Assembly: GCF_033446685.1 (NCBI RefSeq)
Contig: NZ_JAWQLY010000003.1
Location: 1 to 64,000, forward strand
Direction: 5' to 3'
DNA length: 64,000 nt
From: Modicisalibacter sp033446685
Lineage (GTDB): Bacteria; Pseudomonadota; Gammaproteobacteria; Pseudomonadales; Halomonadaceae
The notes under the pieces: generated by a model
What the model was told of the DNA's origin: nothing
Database searches by the model: none
What the model saw: only the letters and a program-made list of their open reading frames with translations
Shown: in pieces, positions 49,575 through 58,675 of the stretch
Layout of the letters: each line of letters starts with the position of its first letter
Position numbering within the stretch: the first letter of the stretch is position 1
Program-made: the position numbers and the translations under genes

Positions 49575-49862
49575 CTACTGACCGGCGAGGAATTCCTTCA
49601 GCGACAGTTGCCGGTCGCTGTCCTGATCCAGGGTGCCGAAGCCGGCCATCAGATCGGTATCGGTGCGCGCCTCGCTGGGATCGATGCTGCCATTGTCGTC
49701 GGCATCGAGTTCATGGAAGCGGGCGACCTGAGCCGGTGGCGCGCTCATTTCCAGCTTGCCACGCGCGAAGCTGCCCTCACCGTCGCCGGCCGGGGTGTAG
49801 CCCTGGCAGCCGGCCAGGGCCAGCAGGCTGGCGAGGGTGAGAAGTCCGGTTCTCTTGCGCAT
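49575..49862 (-). CDS. EF-hand calcium-binding lipoprotein
   Basis: A 95-residue lipoprotein. The signal peptide ends in LALAGC (Cys19 lipidated), and two EF-hand loops follow: DADDNGSIDPSE (about 53-64) and DQDSDRQLSLKE (about 79-90), both with acidic residues at 1, 3, 5 and the Glu at 12. It should bind Ca2+ in the periplasm or at the outer membrane inner face. The start at 49862 has GAGGAG seven bases upstream. Role unknown; perhaps it links calcium to envelope state, as it precedes the porin gene. Confidence 0.85.
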   Translation of the reverse strand: MRKRTGLLTLASLLALAGCQGYTPAGDGEGSFARGKLEMSAPPAQVARFHELDADDNGSIDPSEARTDTDLMAGFGTLDQDSDRQLSLKEFLAGQ

Positions 49863-49983
49863 CTAAAAGCTCCTCTAGGGAGTGTGTTTTGGGGCAAGTG
49901 CCCCACCAAACGGCCGCAGGCGTTCCTGGCAGGCGCCGTGAGCGCCTGCAGCCGAAATCGATTGTTCTTGGAGTTACTGCGGA

Positions 49984-51582
49984 TCAGGCGGCGTCGTCGA
50001 TGAAGGCGGCCCTCATCAGTTCCTGGGTGTAGCGCTCGCGCGGGTTGGCGAAGATCGCTTCGGTGGGACCCTGCTCGACCACCTGGCCCTCCTTCATCAC
50101 CAGCACGGTGTCGGCCAGTGCACGCACCACCGAAAGATCGTGGCTGATGAACAGGTAGGTCAGGTCGTGTTTCTGCTGCAGGTCGCGCAGCAGGTCGATC
50201 ACCGTGACCTGCACCGAGCGGTCCAGCGCCGAGGTGGGCTCGTCGAGCAGCAGGAATTCCGGCTTGAGCACCAGCGCCCGGGCGATGGCGATACGCTGAC
50301 GCTGGCCGCCGGAGAACTCGTGGGGATAGCGATTGCGCATCGCCGGGTCGAGCGCGACTTCCTTGAGCGCCTCGATCACCTGCGCTTCGCGCTGGCGCCG
50401 GTTGAATTCGGGGTGATGCACTTGCAGCCCCTCGCTGATCACTTCGCCGACGGTCATGCGCGGCGACAGCGAACCGAAGGGATCCTGGAAGACCACCTGC
50501 ATGCGCGCGCGCAACGGACGCATGCCGCTGGTGTCGAGGTTGGCGATATCGCTGCCGTCGAAGCGGATGTCGCCGCGGCTTTTGAGCAGCCGCAACAGCG
50601 CCCGGCCCAGCGTCGACTTGCCCGAGCCGGACTCGCCGACGATGCCCACGGTCTGCCCGCGGCGGATGGTCAGGTCGATGCCGCGCACCGCCTCGAAGTA
50701 CTCGCTGTCGCGGAACAGGCGTTTCTTGAGCGCAAAGCGTACGCGGACGTCTTTCGCCTCGAGCAGCACCGGCATGGTCTCGTCGATCGGCGCCTTGCGA
50801 CCGTGCGGGTCGGCATCGATCAGCATGCGCGTGTAGTCGTGTTGCGGATTGCCGAACACCTCGGCGGTGGCGCCGCTTTCGACCAACTCGCCGCGGCGCA
50901 TCACGCATACCCGGTCGGCGAAGTGACGGACGATTCCCAGGTCGTGGGTGATGAACAGGATCGCCATGCCGTAGCGCGCCTGCAGGTCCTTGAGCAGTGC
51001 CAGGATCTGCGCCTGAACGGTGACGTCGAGCGCGGTGGTCGGTTCGTCGGCGATCAGCAGCTCCGGCTCGCAGGCCAGCGCCATGGCGATCATCACCCGC
51101 TGGCGCTGGCCGCCGGAAAGTTCGTAGGGGTAACTGTCGATGCGCCGGGCGGGTTCGGGAATGCCGACCTGTTCGAGCAGCTCGACGACCTTGGCGCGTG
51201 CCTGCCGGCCCCTGAGCCCGCGGTGCTTTTCCAGTACCTCGGCGACCTGACGGCCGATGCGGTGCAGCGGGTTGAGCGAGGTCATCGGCTCCTGGAAGAT
51301 CATCGAGATCGCGTTGCCGCGAATGCGCCGCATGCGCTTGGGCGTGACCTTCAGCAGGTCCTCGCCCTTGAAGCGGATGGCGCCGGACGTCTGGGCCAGC
51401 TCGGGCAGCAGGCGCATCGCGGCGGTCGATGACACCGACTTGCCGGAGCCCGATTCGCCGACCAGCGCCAGCGTCTCGCCGGGCTTAATGGCGAAACTCA
51501 CCCCCTTGACCGCGGAGACCGTGCCGGTGGGCAGTTGGAAGTCGACCGTCAGGTTGTCGATTTCAAGCAGATTGTCAGCCAC
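49984..51582 (-). CDS. yejF: Oligopeptide ABC transporter, fused double ATPase (YejF type)
   Basis: A 532-residue protein with two ABC domains. Walker A GESGSGKS occurs in both halves (near 40 and 315), each with an LSGGQRQR/FSGGQRQR signature and Walker B (LLIADEPTTALD, FLLLDEPTSALD). It corresponds to YejF, or to OppD and OppF fused. It energises import by the OppB/OppC-type permeases. The start is GTG 51582 with GAGG five bases upstream; a second GTG at 51588 is possible. Last gene of the peptide transporter operon. Confidence 0.9.
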   Translation of the reverse strand: MADNLLEIDNLTVDFQLPTGTVSAVKGVSFAIKPGETLALVGESGSGKSVSSTAAMRLLPELAQTSGAIRFKGEDLLKVTPKRMRRIRGNAISMIFQEPMTSLNPLHRIGRQVAEVLEKHRGLRGRQARAKVVELLEQVGIPEPARRIDSYPYELSGGQRQRVMIAMALACEPELLIADEPTTALDVTVQAQILALLKDLQARYGMAILFITHDLGIVRHFADRVCVMRRGELVESGATAEVFGNPQHDYTRMLIDADPHGRKAPIDETMPVLLEAKDVRVRFALKKRLFRDSEYFEAVRGIDLTIRRGQTVGIVGESGSGKSTLGRALLRLLKSRGDIRFDGSDIANLDTSGMRPLRARMQVVFQDPFGSLSPRMTVGEVISEGLQVHHPEFNRRQREAQVIEALKEVALDPAMRNRYPHEFSGGQRQRIAIARALVLKPEFLLLDEPTSALDRSVQVTVIDLLRDLQQKHDLTYLFISHDLSVVRALADTVLVMKEGQVVEQGPTEAIFANPRERYTQELMRAAFIDDAA

Positions 51583-51589
51583 GGTCACC

Positions 51590-52531
51590 TCAGCGTGTTT
51601 TCGGGTCGAGGGCGTCGCGCAACCCATCGCCCAGGAAGTTGAGACAGAACAGCGTCAGCGCGAGGAACACCGACGGCACCAGCAGCAGCCACGGTGCGCT
51701 CTGCATCATGTCGGTGCCCTCGGAGATCAGCACGCCCCAACTGGTCAGCGGTTCCTGCACGCCGAGGCCGAGGAACGACAGGAAACTCTCGAGCAGGATG
51801 ACCTTGGGCACGGTGAGCGTGACGTAGACGATCACGGGGCCGATGGCGTTGGGGATCAGGTGGCGGGTGACGATCTTGCGATCGCGCACGCCCAGCGCGT
51901 GGGCGGCCTCGATGAACTCGCGCTGCTTGAGCGCCAGCGTCTGGCCGCGCACGATGCGCGCCATGTCGAGCCATTCGACCGCGCCGATGGCGGCGTAGAT
52001 CAGGAAGATGTTGCGCCCGAACACCACCATCAGCAGGATCACCAGAAACATGAACGGCAACGAGTACATGATGTCGACGAAGCGCATCATGTAGCTGTCC
52101 AGGCGTCCGCCGACGTAACCGGAGATGGCGCCGTAGAGCACCCCGATCACCAGGCTGACGAAGCTCGCCACCAGCGCCACCGACAGCGACACGCGACCGC
52201 CGTAGAGGGTGCGGGTGAGCAGGTCGCGGCCGTTGGCGTCGGTACCCAGGAAATGGCCGCCCTCGAGGCTCGGCGCGGCGCTGAAGGCGCTCCAGTCGAC
52301 TTCGGCGAGTCCCCAGGGCAGTAGATAGGGGCCGATCAGGCAGGTCGCGGCGATCACGATCAGCAGCACCAGGCTGACCATCGCCGCCTTGTTCTGCTTG
52401 AGGCGCCGCCAGGCGTCCCGGCCGAGGCTTTCGCCGGCGACCGCGCCGGCTTCGGGGTCGGGCTCGGCGGGTGGGTTGGGGCCGCCGGCCGGCATGTTGT
52501 GGCCGCTGTAGGGCGTGGTATCGGTGGTCAT
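51590..52531 (-). CDS. oppC: Peptide ABC transporter permease (OppC/YejE type)
   Basis: A 313-residue permease. A proline-rich cytoplasmic N terminus (1-40) is followed by six membrane segments and the EAA loop EAAHALGVRDRKIVTRHLIPNA (about 205-227) that docks to the ATPase. GTDANGRDLLTRTLYGGRVSL is the OppC signature. ATG 52531 has AGGGA upstream. It forms the channel with the OppB-type gene 20 bp upstream. Confidence 0.9.
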   Translation of the reverse strand: MTTDTTPYSGHNMPAGGPNPPAEPDPEAGAVAGESLGRDAWRRLKQNKAAMVSLVLLIVIAATCLIGPYLLPWGLAEVDWSAFSAAPSLEGGHFLGTDANGRDLLTRTLYGGRVSLSVALVASFVSLVIGVLYGAISGYVGGRLDSYMMRFVDIMYSLPFMFLVILLMVVFGRNIFLIYAAIGAVEWLDMARIVRGQTLALKQREFIEAAHALGVRDRKIVTRHLIPNAIGPVIVYVTLTVPKVILLESFLSFLGLGVQEPLTSWGVLISEGTDMMQSAPWLLLVPSVFLALTLFCLNFLGDGLRDALDPKTR

Positions 52532-52551
52532 GGCGTTACATCCCTGGCCGG

Positions 52552-53478
52552 TCAGTCGTCATAGCGGATTTGCGGATCGAGCGCGGAGTAGATCAGGTCG
52601 ACGAGCAGGTTCATCAGCACGATCAACGCGCCATAGAACACCACCGTGCCCATCACCAGGGTGTAGTCGCGGTTGAGCGCGCCCTGCACGAAGTAGCGGC
52701 CGATGCCGGGAATGCCGAAGATCTGCTCGATCACCACCGAGCCGGTGATGATCCCGGCGATCGCCGGGCCCAGATAGGAGGTCACGGGCAGCAGCGCCGG
52801 GCGGATGGCGTGGCGCCAGATCACCTGGCGCTCGGAGAGCCCCTTGGCACGCGCGGTGCGGATGTAGTGGCTTCCCAGCACCTCGATCATGCTGGCGCGC
52901 ATCATCCGCGCGATATAGGCGATCTGCTGGATCGACAGGGCGATCACCGGCAGCACCAGGTTGGGCAGCGCGCCGCCATTCCAGCCGCCGGCCGGCAGCC
53001 AGGCGAGCAGCACGCCGAATACCAGCGCCAGGATCGGCGCGATCACGAAGTTGGGCACCGCGATGCCGGCCAGCGCCACGCTCATCACCGCGTAATCTAC
53101 GCCTGAGTTGCGTCGCAACGCGGCGAATATCCCCAGCGGCAGGCCGAGCAGCAGCGCCAGCAGGATCGCCAGGCCACCGATCTCGAGACTCACCGGGAAG
53201 CCCTGGGCGATCAGTTCGGTGACCGAGAAGTCCTTGTACTTGAACGACGGTCCGAAATCGCCCTGCAGCAGGTTGCCCATGTAGCGCAGGTACTGCATCG
53301 GCAGCGGCTCGTCGAGATGGTAGGCCGCCTTGAGGTTGGCCTCGATCTCGGGCGGCAACTGGCGCTCGCCATCGAACGGGCCACCCGGGGCGACGCGCAT
53401 CAGGAAGAACGAGATGGTGATCACCACCAGCATCGTGGGGATGGCCTGCAGCAGCCGCTTCAGCGTATAGCTCAGCAT
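52552..53478 (-). CDS. oppB: Peptide ABC transporter permease (OppB/YejB type)
   Basis: A 308-residue permease. It begins MLSYTLKRLLQAIPTMLVV and has six membrane segments. The EAA-type loop is YIRTARAKGLSERQVIWRHAIRPA, followed by GSVVIEQIFGIPGIGRYFVQ, the OppB signature. The start at 53478 has AAGGGG six bases upstream; the longer frame from 53538 adds no family sequence. It lies 284 bp after oppA in the same operon, with a hairpin between. Confidence 0.9.
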   Translation of the reverse strand: MLSYTLKRLLQAIPTMLVVITISFFLMRVAPGGPFDGERQLPPEIEANLKAAYHLDEPLPMQYLRYMGNLLQGDFGPSFKYKDFSVTELIAQGFPVSLEIGGLAILLALLLGLPLGIFAALRRNSGVDYAVMSVALAGIAVPNFVIAPILALVFGVLLAWLPAGGWNGGALPNLVLPVIALSIQQIAYIARMMRASMIEVLGSHYIRTARAKGLSERQVIWRHAIRPALLPVTSYLGPAIAGIITGSVVIEQIFGIPGIGRYFVQGALNRDYTLVMGTVVFYGALIVLMNLLVDLIYSALDPQIRYDD

Positions 53479-53724
53479 TGGGCGCCCCCCTTGAGGTCGG
53501 CGAAGCGCCAAGGGGCACCGGTAAGGCAGCAGTACCATTGACGATACAAGGGCCTGGGCGAAGAGGCACGGTAGGGCAAGGGTCTAGTCCTCGGCATGGA
53601 ATAGCGAAGGGGTAAGCGTTGCTTGGCGTCGGCGGCCAGCCCCGGGACGGGCCGGCCAGACGGCTATCAACCGGTCACGCAGCGAAGCCGATCGCGTCCG
53701 TCGAATAGCGGCAGCGATCCGGCG

Positions 53725-53749
53725 CTGCGGCGGACAGGGTCCGCCGCAG
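53725..53749 (-). other. Hairpin in the oppA-oppB gap
   Basis: A perfect 11-bp stem (53725-53735 with 53739-53749, CTGCGGCGGAC/GTCCGCCGCAG) with a 3-base loop, 14 bases after the oppA stop. No T tract. Such hairpins often stabilise the binding-protein mRNA and lower expression of downstream transporter genes. The remaining ~250 bp gap holds nothing I recognise. Confidence 0.6.
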
Positions 53750-53762
53750 GCCTGGCGGGGCG

Positions 53763-55349
53763 TTACTGGTCGAAGGTGACCCAGCGCGAGGGGTGGTCGT
53801 CCTCGGCATTGTCCTGCCAGCCGCTGATCGACGGGTCCACCAGATTGCGCGTCACGTAGTAGAGCAGGGGCGCCAGGGCGTAGTCGTCGAGTGCCACGTT
53901 CTCGGCCTGCTGCAGGAACTGCTGGCGCTTGTCGAGATCCAGCGTGTTGGCGGCCTTGTCGAGCAGCTTGTCGTACTCGGGGTTGGAGTAGGCGCCGTAG
54001 TTGTTGCCGACACCGCTGCGCAGCAGGGTCAGGAAGTTCTCGGCGTCGTTGTAGTCGGCGATCCAGCCGGCCCGGGCGATGTCGAAGTCGCCTTGCTGGA
54101 TGGTCTGGTAGTGGACGGTGGCCTCGGCGTTGGTCATCTCGACCTCGACGCCGAGCGGCTTCCACATCGCCGCCAGGGCGATGGCGATCTTCTTGTGCTC
54201 ATCGGAGGTGTTGTAGCGAAGCTGCAGGTGCAGCGGATTGTCCGGGCCGTAGCCGGCGTCCTTGATCAGCTGCTTGGCCTTGGCCAGGCGCTCCTGGTAG
54301 TCGCCGTCGACGCCATCCATGTGCTGGACGTCGTAATGACTGGTACCCGGCGGGACCAGCGAGTAGGCGTCCTTGAAGCTGCCGGCCATGATCTGCTCGG
54401 AAAGCACCTTGCGCCGCACCACCAGGTTGAGCGCTTCGCGGATGCGCTCGTCGGCGGTCGGCCGGCCTTCGCGATTGTTGAGCACGTAGTAGTAGGAACC
54501 CAGCATCGGGCTCAGGTGGGTAGCCTTCGGCAGGTTGTCCTTCAGCCACTGATAGCGGCTCGACGGATAGTCGCGGATGATGTCCAGCTCGCCGGCGCGA
54601 AAGCGCGAGATGGCGGCGTTGCGATCCTCGGTGGTGAAGTAGTTGACGCCATCCAGGGAGACGTCGGAGGCGTCGTAGTATTCGGGATTCTTCTCGACGC
54701 TGATGCGCGACTGCGAGATCCACTCGACCGGCTTGAAGGCGCCGTTGGTGACGATGTTCTCCATCTTGATCCAGGCATCGCCGTACTTCTCGACGGCATG
54801 CTTGGGCACCGGGTAGGCGGTGTAGTGGGTCAGCAGCTGCAGGAAGTAGGGCGTCGGCGACTCGAGGGTGACCTTGAGGGTCTTGCCGTCATCCAGCGAT
54901 TCGGCGCCGATCGCGTCGAGCGGCTTGTCACCGGTGTTGACCGCCTCGGCGTTCTTGATCGGGTAGAGCAGATAGGCGTACTTCGAGGCGCTGGCCGGGT
55001 CGAGAAGATGCTGCCAGCCGAACACGAAGTCCTCGGCGGTGACCGGTTCGCCGTCCGACCACTTGGCACCCTCGCGCAGATGGAAGGTGTAGGTCTTGCC
55101 GTCTTCGGAGACCTCCCAGTCGGTGGCCATGCCGGGGATGACCTCGCCCTTGGGGTTTTCCTTGAGCAGGCCCTCGTAGACGTCCATGAGGATCTGCGAT
55201 TCCCACACCCCGCCGGATACCTGCGAGGTGTCGAAGGAGGCGAGCTCGCCCATGACTCCGATGTTCAGAGTTTCGGCATACAGCGGGCTGGCCATCAGGC
55301 CGGTGGACAGGGCGATGGCGGCGATCAGCGAACGACGTTTGAAGTGCAT
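53763..55349 (-). CDS. oppA: Oligopeptide-binding periplasmic protein (OppA family)
   Basis: A 528-residue solute-binding protein of the SBP_bac_5 family. The signal peptide (about 1-25, ending PLYA) is followed by the typical GVWESQILMDVYEGLLKENPKGE entry, the YTFHLREGAKWSDGEPVTAEDFVFGW motif and a C-terminal lobe. It captures oligopeptides in the periplasm and delivers them to OppB/C. ATG 55349 has AGGA six bases upstream. First gene of oppA-oppB-oppC-yejF. Confidence 0.93.
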   Translation of the reverse strand: MHFKRRSLIAAIALSTGLMASPLYAETLNIGVMGELASFDTSQVSGGVWESQILMDVYEGLLKENPKGEVIPGMATDWEVSEDGKTYTFHLREGAKWSDGEPVTAEDFVFGWQHLLDPASASKYAYLLYPIKNAEAVNTGDKPLDAIGAESLDDGKTLKVTLESPTPYFLQLLTHYTAYPVPKHAVEKYGDAWIKMENIVTNGAFKPVEWISQSRISVEKNPEYYDASDVSLDGVNYFTTEDRNAAISRFRAGELDIIRDYPSSRYQWLKDNLPKATHLSPMLGSYYYVLNNREGRPTADERIREALNLVVRRKVLSEQIMAGSFKDAYSLVPPGTSHYDVQHMDGVDGDYQERLAKAKQLIKDAGYGPDNPLHLQLRYNTSDEHKKIAIALAAMWKPLGVEVEMTNAEATVHYQTIQQGDFDIARAGWIADYNDAENFLTLLRSGVGNNYGAYSNPEYDKLLDKAANTLDLDKRQQFLQQAENVALDDYALAPLLYYVTRNLVDPSISGWQDNAEDDHPSRWVTFDQ

Positions 55350-55575
55350 ATCGAGTCCTGGATGGTTGTTGTTGTCCCGATGACGGGCCGAGCCCTTAGC
55401 AGGCTCGCTAAAGTCATGAACTTGTCAGACCATCTCGCTACGCCGGGACGATGTCCATTGCGAATTTTGAATACGGGTTTTCGGATTATGCATAGCCGCT
55501 CTATGGCGGGACGTACACGACGATAGCCGGCTGCTGGCGCTGGCCGCCGCCGCCGACTCGCGCCCGGCGTGGCGG

Positions 55576-55604
55576 ATGACGGTGCTGTCCGGGTTGGCTA
55601 CAAT
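55576..55604 (+). promoter_or_regulatory. Promoter of prfB
   Basis: ATGACG (55576-55581), a 17-base spacer and TACAAT (55599-55604), 79 bases before prfB. The leader contains a hairpin at 55621-55642 (GCGCCGGG/CCCGGCGC). The rest of the 333-bp gap to oppA (55350-55575) shows nothing definite. Confidence 0.5.
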
Positions 55605-55620
55605 GTCGATCTTCTTTCAT

Positions 55621-55642
55621 GCGCCGGGTTTTTGCCCGGCGC
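55621..55642 (+). other. Leader hairpin upstream of prfB
   Basis: A perfect 8-bp stem (GCGCCGGG/CCCGGCGC, 55621-55628 with 55635-55642) with a T-rich 6-base loop, about 40 bases before the prfB start. There is no T run after it, so it is not an ordinary terminator. Confidence 0.5.
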
Positions 55643-55682
55643 CTTCGACTGCGGCGTCTTTGCACGCCAACACGGGACGACC

Positions 55683-56781
55683 ATGCAAGAGATCAATCCG
55701 GTCAATCAGCAGATCAAGGACCTGTCCGAACGGACAGACGTCCTGAGGGGGTATCTTTGACTATGCCGAGAAGAAGGATCGGCTAGAGGAGGTCACCCGC
55801 GAGCTCGAGAATCCGGACGTCTGGAACGATCCGGACCATGCCCAGAAGCTGGGCAAGGAGCGCTCGACGCTCGAGCAGATCGTCGCCACCATCGACCAGT
55901 TGGACCAGGGCCTTGGCGACAACGCCGACCTGCTGGAACTGGCGGTGATGGAAGAGGACGACGATACCGTCGACGAGGTCCGTAAGGAGCTCGACCAGCT
56001 TGAGGCGGCACTCGAGAAACTCGAATTCCGGCGCATGTTCTCCGGCGAGATGGACGCCAACAACGCTTATCTCGACATCCAGGCCGGCTCGGGCGGTACC
56101 GAAGCCCAGGACTGGGCCAACATGCTGCTGCGCATGTACCTGCGTTGGTGCGAGCACCATGGCTTCAAGACCGAGATCGTCGAGCTTTCCGCCGGCGAGG
56201 TGGCCGGCATCAAGTCGGCGACGATCCACGTCCAGGGCGAGTACGCCTTCGGCTGGCTGCGTACCGAAACCGGCGTGCACCGGCTGGTGCGCAAGAGTCC
56301 GTTCGACTCCGGCGGCCGCCGCCACACCTCGTTCGCCTCGGTGTTCCTGTCGCCGGAGATCGACGACAGCTTCGAGGTCGAGATCAACCCCGCCGATCTG
56401 CGCACCGATACCTATCGCTCCAGCGGCGCGGGCGGCCAGCACGTCAACACCACCGACTCGGCGGTACGTATCACCCACGAGCCCACCGGAATCGTCGTCT
56501 CGTGCCAGAACCAGCGCAGCCAGCACGCCAACCGCGACTTCGCCATGAAGCAGTTGAAGGCCAAGCTGTGGGAACTCGAGATGCAAAAGCGCAACGCCGC
56601 CAAGCAGGAAGCCGAGGACAGCAAGGCCGACATCGGCTGGGGCAGCCAGATCCGTTCCTATGTGCTCGACGACCAGCGCATCAAGGATCTGCGTACCGGC
56701 GTGCAGTCGAGCAATTGCGAGAAGGTGCTCGACGGGGATCTCGATCAGTACATAGTAGCCAGCCTCAAACAGGGCCTTTGA
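55683..56781 (+). CDS. prfB: Peptide chain release factor 2 (programmed +1 frameshift)
   Basis: RF2, 365 residues as in E. coli. Codons 1-25 (55683-55757) are followed by an in-frame TGA (55758-55760). The canonical shift site is present: internal Shine-Dalgarno AGGGGG, then TATCTTTGAC. After +1 slippage at CTT, reading resumes at GAC (55759) and continues to 56781. The frameshift is autoregulatory: low RF2 favours it. The SPF anticodon-like motif (KSPFDSGG) and GGQ (SGAGGQHVN) are present. It ends termination at UGA and UAA. Confidence 0.97.
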
Positions 56782-56973
56782 GCGACGCTATTGCGCTCGA
56801 CGAGGCGGCGTTGCGGCGGTGCTCATCATGCTCATGGACAACCGCGTCCATAGCGCTGATTTCGCGCCGCCACGACTGGCCTCGCCGTCGCTCATGACGC
56901 GTCTCACGTCTCGATCCGAGTGGCGCACCCGTCGCGCCACAACCGTAGCGACCTTCCATAGACAGGCAGAACC

Positions 56974-58491
56974 ATGGCGAATCAGGACAACCCGCAATCA
57001 TCCCCCGAGGCCCAGGACGAGAACCGCCTGATCGCCGAGCGTCGCGCCAAGCTGGCCGCGCGCCGCGAGCAGGCTGCCGCCCAGGGCGGCAGCGCCTTTC
57101 CCAATGACTTCCGCCGCGATAGCCTGGCCGACGAACTGCAGGCCGAGCTGGGTGACAGGGACAAGGCCGAGCTCGAGGCGCTGGGCCGCGAGGCGGCGGT
57201 CGCCGGGCGCATCCTGCGCAAGCGCGGGCCGTTTCTGGTGATCCAGGACGTCTCCGGGCAGATCCAGCTCTACGTCGACAAGAAGGGCCTGCCCGAGGAC
57301 GTGCTCGAGGACGTCAAGGGCTGGGACATCGGCGACATCGTCGCCGCGCGCGGACCGGTGCACAAATCCGGCAAGGGCGATCTCTACGTCAAGATGGACA
57401 AGGCCCAGTTGCTGACCAAGAGCCTGCGCCCGCTGCCCGACAAGTTTCACGGCCTGACCGACATGGAGGCGCGCTACCGCCAGCGCTATGTCGACCTGAT
57501 CATGAACCCCGAGTCGCGCCGGGCCTTCGAGGTGCGCGCCGGGGTGATCGCCTCGATCCGGCGTTTCTTCGAGGCGCGCGGCTTCATGGAGGTCGAGACG
57601 CCGATGCTGCAGCCGATTCCCGGCGGGGCGACGGCGCGGCCGTTCATCACCCATCACAACGCGCTGGACATCGACATGTACCTGCGCATCGCTCCCGAGC
57701 TGTACCTCAAACGGCTGGTGGTGGGCGGCTTCGAGCGGGTCTTCGAGATCAACCGCAACTTCCGCAACGAGGGGCTGTCGACGCGCCACAACCCCGAGTT
57801 CACCATGCTCGAGTTCTACTGGGCCTACGCGGACTACAAGGATCTGCTCGACCTGACCGAGGCGATGATCAGGGGCGCCGCCGAGGAGGTGCTGGGCACC
57901 ACCGTGCTGAACTATCAGGGCACCGAGTACGATCTGGGCCGGCCGTTCCGGCGCCTGACGCTGCGCCAGGCGATCCTCGAACATGGCGACAATCTCACCG
58001 ACGGCGATATCGACACGCTGGAGGCGGCGCGGGCCACCGCCGAGCGCCTCGGCATCCAGGTCAAGCCCGGCTGGGGCCTGGGCAAGCTGCAGACCGAGAT
58101 CTTCGAGGAGGTCGCCGAGCACCGTCTCGACCAGCCGACCTTCATCATCGAATATCCGGCCGAGGTCAGCCCGCTGGCGCGGCGCAACGATGCCGATCCG
58201 TTCGTCACCGACCGCTTCGAGTTCTTCGTCGGCGGGCGCGAGATCGCCAACGGCTTCTCCGAGCTCAACGACGCCGAGGACCAGGCCGAGCGCTTCGCCG
58301 CCCAGGTCGCCGAGAAGGACGCCGGCGACCTCGAGGCGATGTACTACGACGCCGACTACGTGCGTGCGCTTGAGTACGGGCTACCGCCGACCGCCGGCGA
58401 GGGCATCGGCATCGACCGGCTGGTGATGCTGTTCACCGATAGCGCCTCGATCCGCGACGTGCTGCTGTTTCCCGCCATGCGTCCGGAATAG
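56974..58491 (+). CDS. lysS: Lysyl-tRNA synthetase, class II
   Basis: A 505-residue class II synthetase (E. coli LysS is also 505). The N-terminal OB-fold anticodon-binding domain (about 65-170) is followed by motif 1, motif 2 (FRNEGLSTRHNPEFTMLEFYWAY) and motif 3 (GEGIGIDRLVMLF) in the catalytic core. It charges tRNA-Lys. Start ATG 56974. It follows prfB by 192 bp, the usual pairing; that gap holds nothing distinct. Confidence 0.97.
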   Translation: MANQDNPQSSPEAQDENRLIAERRAKLAARREQAAAQGGSAFPNDFRRDSLADELQAELGDRDKAELEALGREAAVAGRILRKRGPFLVIQDVSGQIQLYVDKKGLPEDVLEDVKGWDIGDIVAARGPVHKSGKGDLYVKMDKAQLLTKSLRPLPDKFHGLTDMEARYRQRYVDLIMNPESRRAFEVRAGVIASIRRFFEARGFMEVETPMLQPIPGGATARPFITHHNALDIDMYLRIAPELYLKRLVVGGFERVFEINRNFRNEGLSTRHNPEFTMLEFYWAYADYKDLLDLTEAMIRGAAEEVLGTTVLNYQGTEYDLGRPFRRLTLRQAILEHGDNLTDGDIDTLEAARATAERLGIQVKPGWGLGKLQTEIFEEVAEHRLDQPTFIIEYPAEVSPLARRNDADPFVTDRFEFFVGGREIANGFSELNDAEDQAERFAAQVAEKDAGDLEAMYYDADYVRALEYGLPPTAGEGIGIDRLVMLFTDSASIRDVLLFPAMRPE

Positions 58492-58634
58492 CCCGGCCGC
58501 AAGCGCGCCGGTGGACGGAATGATTGGTAAGCGGCGCCGCGAGCGCCCATAATGAGCGGCGTTTCGACGGCGTGCCGCGCACGTCGAGACACTGCTGCCG
58601 CTTCGGCAAGCGTTCCCGGACAAGTCTGCCGAGG

Positions 58635-58666
58635 CCCGTCTGTCGAGGAGCCCGTCTGTCGAGGAG
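58635..58666 (+). repeat. 16-bp tandem repeat containing two Shine-Dalgarno-like sites
   Basis: CCCGTCTGTCGAGGAG occurs twice, perfectly (58635-58650 and 58651-58666). Each unit ends in GAGGAG; the second serves the ATG at 58676 with a 9-base spacing. Confidence 0.9.
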
Positions 58667-58675
58667 AAAGAGACG

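Noticed and set aside
49891..49949. Two GC-rich hairpins (49891-49904 and 49929-49949) between yejF and the EF-hand gene
   Set aside because: Stems of 5 and 8 bp without T tracts; too weak to call as terminators or elements in DNA this GC-rich.
55569..55760. Separate small gene ending at the TGA before prfB
   Set aside because: Codons from 55683 are the RF2 zero-frame start and the TGA is the programmed frameshift site.
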